Shown: positions 19,701-28,694, counted from the first letter of the stretch. The stretch is 64,000 nucleotides of DNA from an uncultured Flavobacteriaceae bacterium (GCA_913045325.1 CAJWPZ010000001.1:1-64000), one strand, 5' to 3'. The notes: generated from the letters alone by a model not told the origin. Made by a program: numbers and translations.

Positions 19701-19783
19701 TGGTCTTTAGTGAAGACAACGCAAAAGAGCTTATCTTTAGACTCCAAGTAGTTTTACAAGAAGACTTTATGACTCATTATTAA
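16772..19783 (+). CDS. Trifunctional fusion: APH-type phosphotransferase + M23 peptidase + class III PLP aminotransferase/phospho-lyase
   Basis: Kinase motifs VHADVNDYNILI and GIIDFGD; M23 HLGVDFW and PHLHFQ; PLP domain ADEVQTGFGRVGSHFWGFE...MGKPAGNGHP. Confidence 0.92.
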   Translation: MYGISISQAATIAKTHFLITGDVCLLDGDEDFNFKITSPGASYVLKIATTNLQRLETQNNVLHFLSQKELPLTIPRVLPNNKGEKYTSITIGTTQYYVRLITFVQGRLWAKVNPKTSVLRHDLGYKAGAITKALLDFTPWSSPSDSHWDLANASWSFKQTALFKGEKRALITRFQSLFKAIESCHKTLPKSTVHADVNDYNILISNDLKNLEVAGIIDFGDTTYTQTINDVAITIAYGVMDVPDPLEAALEILKGYSEHYSFTEKELHCLYTLVAMRLVTTVTKAALRTQEDSTNAYHSISEQPAWELLEKWQHIHPDVAEYSFRNSCGFEGHPNNLAFQAWVKNNTCTFSELFPSENLKTDIHLLDLKISSTWIGNSHEFNDLDLFAFKINQLQKQHPTKLIANGYLEPRPIYTSSAYQKQGNKGVKSRTVHLGVDFWLPTNTAVHSLFDAEVVTAVHDKGYKEYGGLVILKHKEDDLVFYTLYGHLSLVSVTALKVGDRLKKADKIGVLGNPQENGEWSPHLHFQIMLTMLDFKNDFPGVTYPSQMKVWKSMCPDPNLLFKNPNLVTRYDAPSSEILEFRKKHLGKSLSISYQEPLHIVRGEGAYLIDTWGEKYLDTVNNVAHVGHEHPRVVKAAQDQIALLNTNTRYLNQNIVSYTKALLEKLPPELSVLHFVNSGSEATELALRMAKTITGQKNMLAIQVGYHGNTTAAMGVSSYKFDSKGGGSKPEHTHILPLPDSYRGLHTKGNDVGAAYGNYAQQHIDRLALKNEGIAGFMGESIISCGGQIVPPKGYYKALYKTIRAAGGLCIADEVQTGFGRVGSHFWGFEIHGVTPDIVTMGKPAGNGHPLAIVACTQEVAKGFANGLEFFNTFGGNPVSCAIGSAVLEVIEAQKLQENAKIVGGFLLEELKKLQHKQPIIADVRGTGFFIGIELCDINKQPLPQQASYLANRMKDFKILMSTDGPDHNVLKIKPPMVFSEDNAKELIFRLQVVLQEDFMTHY

Positions 19784-19796
19784 ATACTCTTTATCC

Positions 19797-20276
19797 ATGA
19801 AAATAGTATATGCCTTTATCTTTATTTTTAGTCTTTGGAGCTGCGCTGACAACAGCAACCAGACTAACCAAGTGCCCCAAGAAAAAGTACAAACTAAAAA
19901 CACAGAAGCCCTAGATAAAGCGGCTATTTTAAAAGTAATGAAGGATCAAGAAATTGCCTGGAGCAATAATGATTTAGAGGGCTTTATGAAGGGGTATATA
20001 AAAAGTGACTCCTTAAAGTTTTATGGCAAAAGTGGCCTCACCAAAGGATGGCAACAAACTCTTGATAACTATAAAAAAGGATATCCCACAAAAAACCACA
20101 GTGGCACCTTAACGTTTACCGTGAATGATATCTCAAAAATTGAAAGTAGTAGCTATTGGGTTATGGGTAACTATTTTTTATCTAGAGAAGTAGGCGATGC
20201 CAAGGGTGTGTTTATGATCATCTTCAAGAAAATAGACGGCGCCTGGAAAATTGTAGCAGATATGAGCTGCGGGTAA
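19797..20276 (+). CDS. SnoaL/DUF4440-like (NTF2-fold) lipoprotein
   Basis: Lipobox-like FSLWSC; DKAAILKVMKDQEIAWSNNDLEGFMKGY...VMGNYFLSREVGDAKGVFMIIFKKIDGAWKIVADMS. Confidence 0.75.
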   Translation: MKIVYAFIFIFSLWSCADNSNQTNQVPQEKVQTKNTEALDKAAILKVMKDQEIAWSNNDLEGFMKGYIKSDSLKFYGKSGLTKGWQQTLDNYKKGYPTKNHSGTLTFTVNDISKIESSSYWVMGNYFLSREVGDAKGVFMIIFKKIDGAWKIVADMSCG

Positions 20277-20285
20277 TGATATCTT

Positions 20286-21281
20286 TTAATTCCCCTTGAT
20301 GCGTTGCCACAAATCACCTAATAATCCAGCAGCATCTTCAGGGCGTTTTTTATTTTCTGTTACAATAAGTTCATCTCCAGTTTCGTCAAGCAAGAAACTA
20401 AAGACATAGTCCTGTTTTGTAACATCTGTACTCAACAGGCCAAAACGTAGGTCATTAAAATATAATTTTCCTTCTATTTGGCTTACCGTATACCAACCAT
20501 TGGTGAGTTTGATAAGCCTTTTTACCTTGTCATCAGTAGCTAAATTTCCTAGCAAATGATGGTTTTTAGGATGGGTTCCAAAAACAATAGCCTTGGTGTC
20601 AAACAAAGAATAATCTCCAATTAAAAAGGCATCTTGAGTTTCTACATTAGCCAACCATAAAACGGCATTTAAGGGTGCTGGTTTGGTCTGAATTTCTACA
20701 TATGGTATTTGCTGGTCTTTTAAAGCAGTTTCAAATTTTAAAAAAGTAAATCCTTTGATAACAAGTGTCAAAACCAAATAACTGCTACTTAGCCACAAAC
20801 CAAGATTATTAAGCTTACGCCTTTGGGGATTATCGCGTTTTTTAAACAACACTAAAATACAGCACAGTAAAAATGGAAGCGTATATAATGGGTCTACCAC
20901 AAAAATATTTTTGAATGCAAGTCGCAAATCAAAAGGCCAGAATAATTGGGTCCCCCAAGTGGTGTGCGCATCTAGCAGGGGGTGAGTTAAAAAACCAAAG
21001 AAAAACAACCAAGACCACTGCCGCCATGTTGCCGCTTTTTCTCGCTTTGATACCAGCCACCCAAAAATGGGTGCAAAGAGTACAGAAAACAAAATGGAGT
21101 GTGTAAACCCTCTGTGGTATTCTAGGGCAGTAACAGTGTCTACAAAGTACCTAGAAACAACATCTAAATCTGGAATTGTACCCGCAATAGCACCATACAA
21201 CATAGCCTTATTACCTACTTTCCTTCCTAAAACTGCTTCTCCAATAGCAGCTCCTAATACAATTTGTGTTACTGAATCCAT
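20286..21281 (-). CDS. Metal-dependent hydrolase (YdjM/DUF457-like membrane protein)
   Basis: MDSVTQIVLGAAIGEAVLGRKVGNKAMLYGAIAGTIPDLDV; HRGFTHS; HPLLDAHT. Confidence 0.9.
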   Translation of the reverse strand: MDSVTQIVLGAAIGEAVLGRKVGNKAMLYGAIAGTIPDLDVVSRYFVDTVTALEYHRGFTHSILFSVLFAPIFGWLVSKREKAATWRQWSWLFFFGFLTHPLLDAHTTWGTQLFWPFDLRLAFKNIFVVDPLYTLPFLLCCILVLFKKRDNPQRRKLNNLGLWLSSSYLVLTLVIKGFTFLKFETALKDQQIPYVEIQTKPAPLNAVLWLANVETQDAFLIGDYSLFDTKAIVFGTHPKNHHLLGNLATDDKVKRLIKLTNGWYTVSQIEGKLYFNDLRFGLLSTDVTKQDYVFSFLLDETGDELIVTENKKRPEDAAGLLGDLWQRIKGN

Positions 21282-21287
21282 ACTTGT

Positions 21288-21440
21288 CTATAGCTGTGGG
21301 TTGGATCTTGCTGGCGCGTTATTAAAAATAAAAAATGCTAGACGCAGAATACCCAGGTGTGTTAATTGTTTTTGTAAGCTAGAAACTTGCGCAGAAAAAA
21401 AGGCAATCTTTTCTGTATAAAAGGTCTTTGGGTCTATCAT
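21288..21440 (-). pseudogene. Truncated N-terminal remnant resembling a membrane-anchored MutS-family protein
   Basis: 50-codon ORF MIDPKTFYTEKIAFFSAQVSSLQKQLTHLGILRLAFFIFNNAPARSNPQL*; resembles recalled N-termini of flavobacterial MutS-like proteins but stops after ~50 aa. Confidence 0.5.
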
Positions 21441-21444
21441 AAAA

Positions 21445-22191
21445 TTATGCTATTTCATATAACACAGGTCTACTGGGGGCCGCGTCATTTTCAAAGGGTG
21501 CTAGGTGCAAGTTTAATAGATAAGACCCGTCTTTAATAGTGTCATTTACGTAAACAAACTCTGTTATTGTCGCATTTTTTCTAGGAGCTTTTGGAATGTT
21601 CCAAAACGCTTTATGTGCCAATAGAGCGCCATCATCTTTTTCTTTATCTACAGAGGGCAAGTCTATAAGTAGATGTTGCACTCCTGCATCTCTCAAAAAG
21701 GCGGCTGCGGTATGATCTAGATAAGGCCAATTGGTGTTGGAGTATTTTCTTGTGGTTTTTGAAAGGGTATTGGGCAGTGTTCTTATGACAACTGCCTTAG
21801 GTATTTTGCCTTTTAATTTTTGCTTAATAGCAGCTAATGTTAGCACATAATCTTGCTGAATTAAAACAGGAGAAATGGTGATTAACTCTGCCATAAAAAA
21901 GAAACTCTTTAAAGCATCATTCACAGAGTGGAATGTTTCGGTAATGTGCCCCAGACACTCTGTATGGGTGCCATGAGCATGAGGATTAAAAGATATGTTG
22001 TTGAAATTTACAGCAGCTCCTTGGCTTACTTTACCTGTCCAGTCACCTAGCTGCACTGGAGTTATCTCTGGTTTTTCAAGATACCAAGCCAATGGGTTTT
22101 TAGTGCTGTCTGACATCACAATAGAGATATCTAACGGCTTTGAAAGATCAATAGTAACGTTAGAATTATTGGTGTTAATGGTTGCTAACAT
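21445..22191 (-). CDS. Cyclase family protein (kynurenine formamidase-like)
   Basis: FNPHAHGTHTECLGHIT; TNWPYLDHTAAAFLRDAGVQHLLIDLPSVDKEKDDG. Confidence 0.85.
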   Translation of the reverse strand: MLATINTNNSNVTIDLSKPLDISIVMSDSTKNPLAWYLEKPEITPVQLGDWTGKVSQGAAVNFNNISFNPHAHGTHTECLGHITETFHSVNDALKSFFFMAELITISPVLIQQDYVLTLAAIKQKLKGKIPKAVVIRTLPNTLSKTTRKYSNTNWPYLDHTAAAFLRDAGVQHLLIDLPSVDKEKDDGALLAHKAFWNIPKAPRKNATITEFVYVNDTIKDGSYLLNLHLAPFENDAAPSRPVLYEIA

Positions 22192-22230
22192 AGCTTGGTT
22201 TTATAGTTTTAAATATACAACTCTCTTGGT

Positions 22231-23352
22231 TTAAATCATAAATAAATCTGCGGCAATACCATCTGTTAAAAACTTCCCTTTTTTAGTGGCTTTTATGAAA
22301 TCTCCCTCTTGAAATAATAAATCTAAAGCAAGGTGCTGTTGCAGGTTTTGTTTTAAATATTCCTGAAATTTTAGTCCAAAAAAGGCGCCTATTTCTTCCA
22401 TAGAAACCCCGCCAGCAGTTCTTAGGCGCGTCATAATATATTCGTTGTATTGGTTTTGTGTGGTAAGAACTTCTTTGGTTAATGGCAACTCTCCCTTTTC
22501 AATACTTTTTATATACAAGGCATTGTTTGATACATTCCAACTTCTTGAAATCACGTCATAGCTATGGGCAGATGGGCCCACTCCCAAATACGGTTTTCTT
22601 TTCCAGTAAGATGAATTGCTTTGAGATTCCCACCCGGGAATACAAAAATTAGAAAACTCATAATTATGATATCCAACAGCTGCTGTTTTTTCAACTAAAA
22701 CCTCATGATGCTGGGCAGCAACAGCGTCATCAACAGGACGTATAATTCCATTTTTAATAAAACGCTCTAGGGCTGTTTTAGGCTCTACCGTTAATACATA
22801 ACAAGAAATATGGGGAACTTCCAAAGACAATGCTTTTTCTATATTTTCTTGCCATCTCTGGGGTGACATTTGAGGAATACCGTACATTAAATCTATACTA
22901 ATGTTTTTGAAATACTGTTTGGCCTTTGTAATACAATCAAGAGCTTCTTTTTGGTTATGAGCTCTGTTCATGAGTTTTAAATCTTCTTCAAAAAAAGATT
23001 GTATACCTATGGAGAGCCTATTGATTTTAGAACTCGAAAGGCTAAGAATCTTAGCATCTGTTAAGTCATCGGGGTTGGCCTCTAGAGTAATTTCTGGTGT
23101 GTCTGAAATCGTAAAATGTGTATAAACAGTGTCTAGAATAAGATTAATTTCTTGAGGTGTTAGCAAACTAGGTGTTCCTCCTCCAAAATAAATGGTCTCT
23201 ATGGTTTGAGTGAGTTCCTGTTTGCGAAGTGATAGCTCTTTACAGATAGCGGCAAGCATTGCATCCCGTTTTTTTAAGGATGTTGAGAAATGAAAGTCGC
23301 AATAATGACACGCTTGTTTACAAAAGGGAATATGAATGTAGATGCCAGCCAT
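22231..23352 (-). CDS. hemW: Radical SAM family heme chaperone HemW
   Basis: MAGIYIHIPFCKQACHYCDFHFSTS; YFGGGTPSLL; SIGIQSF; YEFSNFC. Confidence 0.95.
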   Translation of the reverse strand: MAGIYIHIPFCKQACHYCDFHFSTSLKKRDAMLAAICKELSLRKQELTQTIETIYFGGGTPSLLTPQEINLILDTVYTHFTISDTPEITLEANPDDLTDAKILSLSSSKINRLSIGIQSFFEEDLKLMNRAHNQKEALDCITKAKQYFKNISIDLMYGIPQMSPQRWQENIEKALSLEVPHISCYVLTVEPKTALERFIKNGIIRPVDDAVAAQHHEVLVEKTAAVGYHNYEFSNFCIPGWESQSNSSYWKRKPYLGVGPSAHSYDVISRSWNVSNNALYIKSIEKGELPLTKEVLTTQNQYNEYIMTRLRTAGGVSMEEIGAFFGLKFQEYLKQNLQQHLALDLLFQEGDFIKATKKGKFLTDGIAADLFMI

Positions 23353-23365
23353 TATAAATACGGGG

Positions 23366-23926
23366 TTACTTTTTTACTCGTTTTTCATTTTGACTCACAA
23401 AACTAGACCATCCAGAGTAGCTTTTACCCGTTCCAAGGGTTTTACCACTATTATAAAAATGACAAACTGCAGCCGCAAGACCATCTGTACTATCTAAATT
23501 TTTTGGTAATTCTTTAAGTCCTAAGATGCTTTGAAGCATTTTTGCTACCTGTTCCTTAGAGGCATTACCGCTTCCTGTAATGGCCATTTTAATTTTCTTT
23601 GGCGCATACTCTGTAATGGGTATATCTCTAGACAATCCTGCCGCCATGGCTACTCCTTGAGCGCGCCCCAATTTGAGCATAGACTGCACGTTTTTACCAA
23701 AAAATGGAGCCTCAATAGCAATCTGGTCTGGATGATAGGTGTCGATAAGCTCTATGGTTCGCTCAAAAATAAGTTTGAGGCGTTTGTAATGATTGTCATA
23801 CTTGGAGAGTTGCAGCTCATTGAGCTGTAAAAATTCCATTTTTTTTCCAACCACCTTGATAAGTCCAAAACCCATAATGGTGGTTCCTGGATCAATACCC
23901 AATATGATGCTCTCTGAAGTATTCAA
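23366..23926 (-). CDS. ruvC: Crossover junction endodeoxyribonuclease RuvC
   Basis: ILGIDPGTTIMGFGLI; IAIEAPFFGKNVQSMLKLGRAQGVAM; DSTDGLAAAVCHF. Confidence 0.96.
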   Translation of the reverse strand: MNTSESIILGIDPGTTIMGFGLIKVVGKKMEFLQLNELQLSKYDNHYKRLKLIFERTIELIDTYHPDQIAIEAPFFGKNVQSMLKLGRAQGVAMAAGLSRDIPITEYAPKKIKMAITGSGNASKEQVAKMLQSILGLKELPKNLDSTDGLAAAVCHFYNSGKTLGTGKSYSGWSSFVSQNEKRVKK

Positions 23927-24060
23927 GATTATTTTATAGAATTAATAAGGGTTAACTGCTACAGATTTCAATTCAGACAAATGTATTGCCTGTCCTACAA
24001 ATTTAAACAATATCTGCACGGCGCCCTAAAGTTTTAGCTATTGCTAAAGGGGTTGTATAC

Positions 24061-24537
24061 TTATTTGGTTTGCAGAACAACAGGTAAGCTAAAAGCAACG
24101 GCCACTGGTACACCTCTTTTGTGTGCTGGAGCCAAGGAAGGTATGCTATCAATACTTTGGGTAATCCATAAAGGCAATTCTGGAAAACTTGTAGCGGTAA
24201 GGCTATCCATTTCAATGTTGTTTAAAAAAATATCTCCTTTCTCTGAAATAGTAAGGGAAACCCAAAGCGTATCGCTGATGCTTCGAGAACTTACAAAATG
24301 TCTGGAGGAGAAACCTGCATATATTTTTGAAACCAATGTGTTTTCAAAACACGCTTTACTCGCTTTTTTTTCTGAATCTTTTTGACAAGAAGCAAAGTTT
24401 GGAAACTGATCCACCTGATTCCAAGAAATTGTCTTCATCTCTTGATTGTAAAAGGTATCTGAAGATATTTTATCTGTCTCAAAGTACTGGCAAGAAGCCA
24501 TAATACATAACACTAAAACATAAAATATATATTTCAT
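24061..24537 (-). CDS. Putative lipoprotein with TonB C-terminal-like tail
   Basis: Likely start MKYIFYVLVLCIMASCQYFE (lipobox); C-term LAPAHKRGVPVAVAFSLPVVLQTK. Confidence 0.6.
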   Translation of the reverse strand: MKYIFYVLVLCIMASCQYFETDKISSDTFYNQEMKTISWNQVDQFPNFASCQKDSEKKASKACFENTLVSKIYAGFSSRHFVSSRSISDTLWVSLTISEKGDIFLNNIEMDSLTATSFPELPLWITQSIDSIPSLAPAHKRGVPVAVAFSLPVVLQTK

Positions 24538-24639
24538 GATTTTGAAATTATAATTCTGAGTGTGAAAAATACGCATTTTGAAGCGATCCATTTAGGTGTT
24601 CTTTGATTTATCTTACCCAAAGCAGAATTATTGTTACAC

Positions 24640-24668
24640 AAAAGCCGCTCTTAAAAAAAGCGGCTTTT
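24640..24668 (-). terminator. Terminator-like hairpin
   Basis: aaaagccgct / agcggctttt. Confidence 0.75.
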
Positions 24669-24692
24669 ATTTATTGTATTGCTATTTGTTTA

Positions 24693-25856
24693 TTATAGTG
24701 TTCCGCGCTTGGCCTGTTGTCTTTCTATAGCTTCAAACAAGGCTTTAAAATTTCCAACACCAAAGGATTGCGCCCCTTTGCGCTGAATAATTTCAATAAA
24801 CATGGTAGGTCTATCTACAATTGTATTTGTAAAGATTTGTAATAGATATCCTTCCTCATCACGGTCTATTAAAATACCATGCTTTTTAAGCACTTCAATG
24901 TCTTCATCAATTTCTCCTACACGCTCAAGCACATCATCATAATAGGTCTCCGGCACGTATAAAAACTCTACGCCACGATCCCGCATAGCAGATACTGTTG
25001 CAACTATATCATCTGTTGCCAAGGCTAAGTGTTGCACGCCTGCACCGTTGTAAAAGTCAAGATACTCCTCGATTTGAGATTTCTTTTTCCCTTTGGCTGG
25101 TTCGTTTATAGGAAACTTTATACGGCCATTACCGTTACTCATAACCTTGCTCATAAGGGCCGTAAAATCTGTGGCAATATCATCATCTGCAAAAGAGATA
25201 ATTTGTGCGAAACCCATAGTCTTGGCATAAAACTCACACCATTTGTTCATTTCTCCCCAACCAACATTACCAACAATATGATCTACAAATTTTAAACCAA
25301 CAGGTTCAGGATTATAATGAGATTCCCATTTAGTAAATCCTGGCAAAAAGAGGCCATCATAGTTTTTACGTTCAATAAACAGGTGTACGGTTTCTCCATA
25401 GGTGTAGATACCAGATTTAATTACATATCCATGAGCATCTTCTTCACGGGTAGGCTCCATAAATGGCTTTGCCCCTCGCTTTGTAGTTTCCTCAAAAGAT
25501 TTGGTAGCATCATCTACCCACAAAGCAATCACTTTGGCGGCATCACCATGAAGGTTAATATGCTCATTAATAACCCCGTCTTTATTAAGAGGCGTAGTTA
25601 ACACCAATCTAATTTTATCTTGCCTTAAAACATAAGACACGCTGTCTTTTCTTCCTGTTTCTAGACCTGCGTAGGCTTCACTTTGAAAACCAAAAGCTGT
25701 TTTATAAAAATATGCAGCTTGCTTTGCGTTGCCAACGTATAGCTCCACATAATCTGTTCCCAAAAGTGGCAGAAAATCTTCTGCCTCATCAAAGAGTTTA
25801 CGCAAAGAATACTCTGTGTTTTGTAAGTCTTTTAAATTTTTAATTTCTGCTGCCAT
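24693..25856 (-). CDS. hppD: 4-hydroxyphenylpyruvate dioxygenase
   Basis: Two VOC halves; FVDHIVGNVGWGEMNKWCEFY; GVQHLALATDDI; LLQIFTNTIVDRPTMFIEIIQRKGAQSFGVGNFKALFEAIE. Confidence 0.95.
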   Translation of the reverse strand: MAAEIKNLKDLQNTEYSLRKLFDEAEDFLPLLGTDYVELYVGNAKQAAYFYKTAFGFQSEAYAGLETGRKDSVSYVLRQDKIRLVLTTPLNKDGVINEHINLHGDAAKVIALWVDDATKSFEETTKRGAKPFMEPTREEDAHGYVIKSGIYTYGETVHLFIERKNYDGLFLPGFTKWESHYNPEPVGLKFVDHIVGNVGWGEMNKWCEFYAKTMGFAQIISFADDDIATDFTALMSKVMSNGNGRIKFPINEPAKGKKKSQIEEYLDFYNGAGVQHLALATDDIVATVSAMRDRGVEFLYVPETYYDDVLERVGEIDEDIEVLKKHGILIDRDEEGYLLQIFTNTIVDRPTMFIEIIQRKGAQSFGVGNFKALFEAIERQQAKRGTL

Positions 25857-26092
25857 AATGTGTAGTTTTTAGGGCAGTAGCTCTAAAGAAACAAGCTACT
25901 TTCTTACTGCAAATATCTATAATAATATTGAGATTTCTATAGCCAGAAACAAAAGCCGTGATAAAAGTAATTTGTTAAGAGTTATACGGGGCCAAAAAAT
26001 CGCTAATCAGCAGCAGACTAAATATACTTTAAGGGTGCTACTTTTCGCAAAAAAAGATACATTTGTCTTCTAATTTTGTAACTAGATAAGGT

Positions 26093-26749
26093 ATGCTAAA
26101 AGCAGTTCTTTTTGATATGGATGGTGTAATTGTAGACACAGAACCATTGCACCGTAAAGCTTATTTTTTAATGTTTAAAGACATGGGCATAGAGGTCACA
26201 GAACAAATGTATACAAGCTACACAGGGCAGTCTACCATAAATATTTGCAGGCAATTGGTGGGGCATTTTAATCTAGATGCAGATCCCAAAACACTGGTGG
26301 CAATTAAAAGAAAGCATTTCAAATATTTGTTTGAAAATGACACATCACTCCAACTCTTGGATGGAGTGTTAGATCTTATTAAGAACTATTACAACAATGG
26401 CCTAACCTTGGTCTTGGCATCATCTGCTTCGATGCCTAATATTAATCGCATTTTCGAGCGTTTTGACCTTGATCAGTACTTTGTTGCTAAATTAAGTGGG
26501 GCAGATTTAAAACAGAGTAAGCCACATCCAGAAATTTTCATAAAAGCTGCACAGGCATCAGGGCAACCTAAAGACAAGTGCATGGTTATAGAAGACTCCA
26601 GCAATGGTATTAAAGCAGCCAATGACGCTGGCATCTATGTTGTTGGTTATGACAGTACTCACTCTACAGATCAGGATTATAGCATGGCCAATAAAGTAGT
26701 GAGCTCATTTTCTCAAATTCATTACCACAACCTAGTGGAGCTCTTTTAA
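26093..26749 (+). CDS. HAD family hydrolase (beta-phosphoglucomutase-like)
   Basis: AVLFDMDGVIVDTEPLH; KPHPEIFIKAA; VIEDSSNGIKAANDAG. Confidence 0.9.
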   Translation: MLKAVLFDMDGVIVDTEPLHRKAYFLMFKDMGIEVTEQMYTSYTGQSTINICRQLVGHFNLDADPKTLVAIKRKHFKYLFENDTSLQLLDGVLDLIKNYYNNGLTLVLASSASMPNINRIFERFDLDQYFVAKLSGADLKQSKPHPEIFIKAAQASGQPKDKCMVIEDSSNGIKAANDAGIYVVGYDSTHSTDQDYSMANKVVSSFSQIHYHNLVELF

Positions 26750-26780
26750 AACAAACGTTTTACAGGAGTATTAAAAAATT

Positions 26781-26810
26781 GAAAAGCCACCACGTTAGTG
26801 ATGGCTTTTC
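26781..26810 (+). terminator. Terminator-like hairpin
   Basis: gaaaagccaccac / gtgatggcttttc. Confidence 0.7.
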
Positions 26811-27074
26811 GCCCCAAATTTGATTAACACCCTTAGGTATCAACCTACTTATAATTTCGAAATTACATAAAATTGAGAATATATGTATCTCATTTTACAC
26901 GACTTTTTGTGTATTAACTTGTTCCTGGAAATTTTTTCTTAGGTTTTATATATCCAAATTATAAAATAGGTAGGTATATTTAGGTGTTTAATATCCTTTT
27001 AAACTAAAAATAATTAGGTGTTAAAAGGTTTGAGTATTAAGTTTAGTTATTATTAATTTAAAATATCTAAAAAC

Positions 27075-27647
27075 ATGAAACTAAATTTAATTAAATCATT
27101 TACACTACTGTTTATTTTGGCAGTCTCCTTACAGAGTTGTAAAACCAACCAATTAGTCTCCAATGGAGCTTACAGTGATATTAGCCTAACAAGAACTGCT
27201 GACCAGTATGACATTGAACGTCTAAATGAAATAAACACAGAAGGAGAAGCTTTTTGGGGTATTCCTATAGACAGTGATGTTGGTAATGATTATGGAACAG
27301 TTGTACGGTTTAATGGGGTTGAACTTGGTGGTACTAAAAAGTTTCTTCCAATACTAACTATGCTCTTAAATACTGTGGCTTTCTCACGAGCGATAAATCT
27401 AGTAGCAGACAATAATCTTATATCATTTATTGCGGCCGTTCCTGTTGCTGGGGCACTAAACAATGCCATTTGGTCAGGAGCCTCAACTTCAAGAGCATTC
27501 CAAAAATTTAACAGAAAACTAGTTGAAGAAAATGAAAATATTGATGTATTTCTAAATCCAAAATATAAAATCAATACAAAAAATGGTTTTTGGACATCCA
27601 AAACTACCATAAATGGAAAAGTAATGGGAGCAACAATAAAATTATAA
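27075..27647 (+). CDS. Hypothetical lipoprotein
   Basis: MKLNLIKSFTLLFILAVSLQSCKTNQ lipobox; no family recognised. Confidence 0.7.
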   Translation: MKLNLIKSFTLLFILAVSLQSCKTNQLVSNGAYSDISLTRTADQYDIERLNEINTEGEAFWGIPIDSDVGNDYGTVVRFNGVELGGTKKFLPILTMLLNTVAFSRAINLVADNNLISFIAAVPVAGALNNAIWSGASTSRAFQKFNRKLVEENENIDVFLNPKYKINTKNGFWTSKTTINGKVMGATIKL

Positions 27648-27655
27648 ATACACTT

Positions 27656-27687
27656 AACCCGTATGATTCAATTTATGCGGGTTTTTT
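27656..27687. terminator. Terminator-like hairpin between convergent genes
   Basis: aacccgtat / atgcgggtttttt. Confidence 0.55.
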
Positions 27688-28690
27688 ATTTTTTATTGTA
27701 AAAACTTGGGTTAAAAGTTGTGTTTTTTTGATTTTGATAGGTGGTGGCTGTAAAACCTTCATGTATAGAATAGGCTCCCGTCTCTCCTTTTTTATTGACT
27801 GCAATATACCCTACTTGAAAGTCCTTAAAGTTGGGTGTTTTTTCTATAATTCTAAGGATTGCCTGCTCACAGGCCTCTTGTGGAGATTTTCCTTGTCTGA
27901 TGAGTTCCACAATTAAATAACTCCCTACTGTTTTTAAAACTTCTTCTCCAAGTCCTGTGGCAGTTGCAGCGCCTATTTCATTGTCTACAAAAAGCCCAGA
28001 ACCAACAATAGCTGAGTCTCCCACGCGGCCAGCCATTTTATAAGCCAAACCACTTGTGGTACAACCTCCAGAAATTGTTCCGTTTTTATCGATGGCAAGC
28101 ATCCCTATAGTATCATGATTTTCTATGTTAATAATAGGCTTGTATTTGGAGGTTTTTTTCCAGGTTTCCCAATCTTTTTTTGATTGCTCTGTCAATAGAT
28201 TTTCTCTTTTAAAACCTTGAGAAACAGCAAATTGTTCAGCGCCAACACCGGCCAAAATAACATGAGGAGTGTCTTCCATTACCTTTTTAGCTACAGCAAT
28301 TGGATGCATAATGTTTTGCATACACAACACCGCGCCATAATCTCCTTTTTCGTTCATAACACATGCATCTAAAGTAACACGCCCTTCCCTATCAGGAAGC
28401 CCACCAATACCCACAGATTGCCCCTGGGCATTTGCCTCCTCTACACCGCAACCAGCAATTACCGCGTCTAAAGCAGAGCTTCCATCTTCCATGGACTGCC
28501 ATGCCTTTTTTGTAGCCTGCTCTACACTCCAAGTAGCAATTACAACCGGCAGTAAAGAATTTGAAGCTAGTGGCTCTTGTTTGTCTTTAGCTTTTTTTGA
28601 AGTGGCAGCAGTAGCTGCCAGGCTAGACCCAAGAGTAGTGATCCCAACAGAACCAAGTGCTGCTTTTTGTAAAAAATTACGTCTTTTCAT
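27686..28690 (-). CDS. Isoaspartyl peptidase/L-asparaginase family, glycosylasparaginase-like, Tat-type signal
   Basis: MKRRNFLQKAALGSVGITTLG; autocleavage motif ENHDTIGMLAIDKNGTISGGCTTSGLAYKMAGRVGDS. Confidence 0.93.
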   Translation of the reverse strand: MKRRNFLQKAALGSVGITTLGSSLAATAATSKKAKDKQEPLASNSLLPVVIATWSVEQATKKAWQSMEDGSSALDAVIAGCGVEEANAQGQSVGIGGLPDREGRVTLDACVMNEKGDYGAVLCMQNIMHPIAVAKKVMEDTPHVILAGVGAEQFAVSQGFKRENLLTEQSKKDWETWKKTSKYKPIINIENHDTIGMLAIDKNGTISGGCTTSGLAYKMAGRVGDSAIVGSGLFVDNEIGAATATGLGEEVLKTVGSYLIVELIRQGKSPQEACEQAILRIIEKTPNFKDFQVGYIAVNKKGETGAYSIHEGFTATTYQNQKNTTFNPSFYNKK

Positions 28691-28694
28691 AGTT

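Noticed and set aside
21067-21420. 117-aa plus-strand ORF
   Set aside because: Antisense to the hydrolase and to the MutS-like remnant; no coding signature.
24003-24215. 70-aa minus-strand ORF overlapping the lipoprotein in another frame
   Set aside because: Overlaps the better supported lipoprotein ORF; no start context or domain.
24693-25856. hppD lacking an adjacent homogentisate dioxygenase as an unusual pathway
   Set aside because: The partner may be elsewhere in the genome; absence from this window is not evidence.
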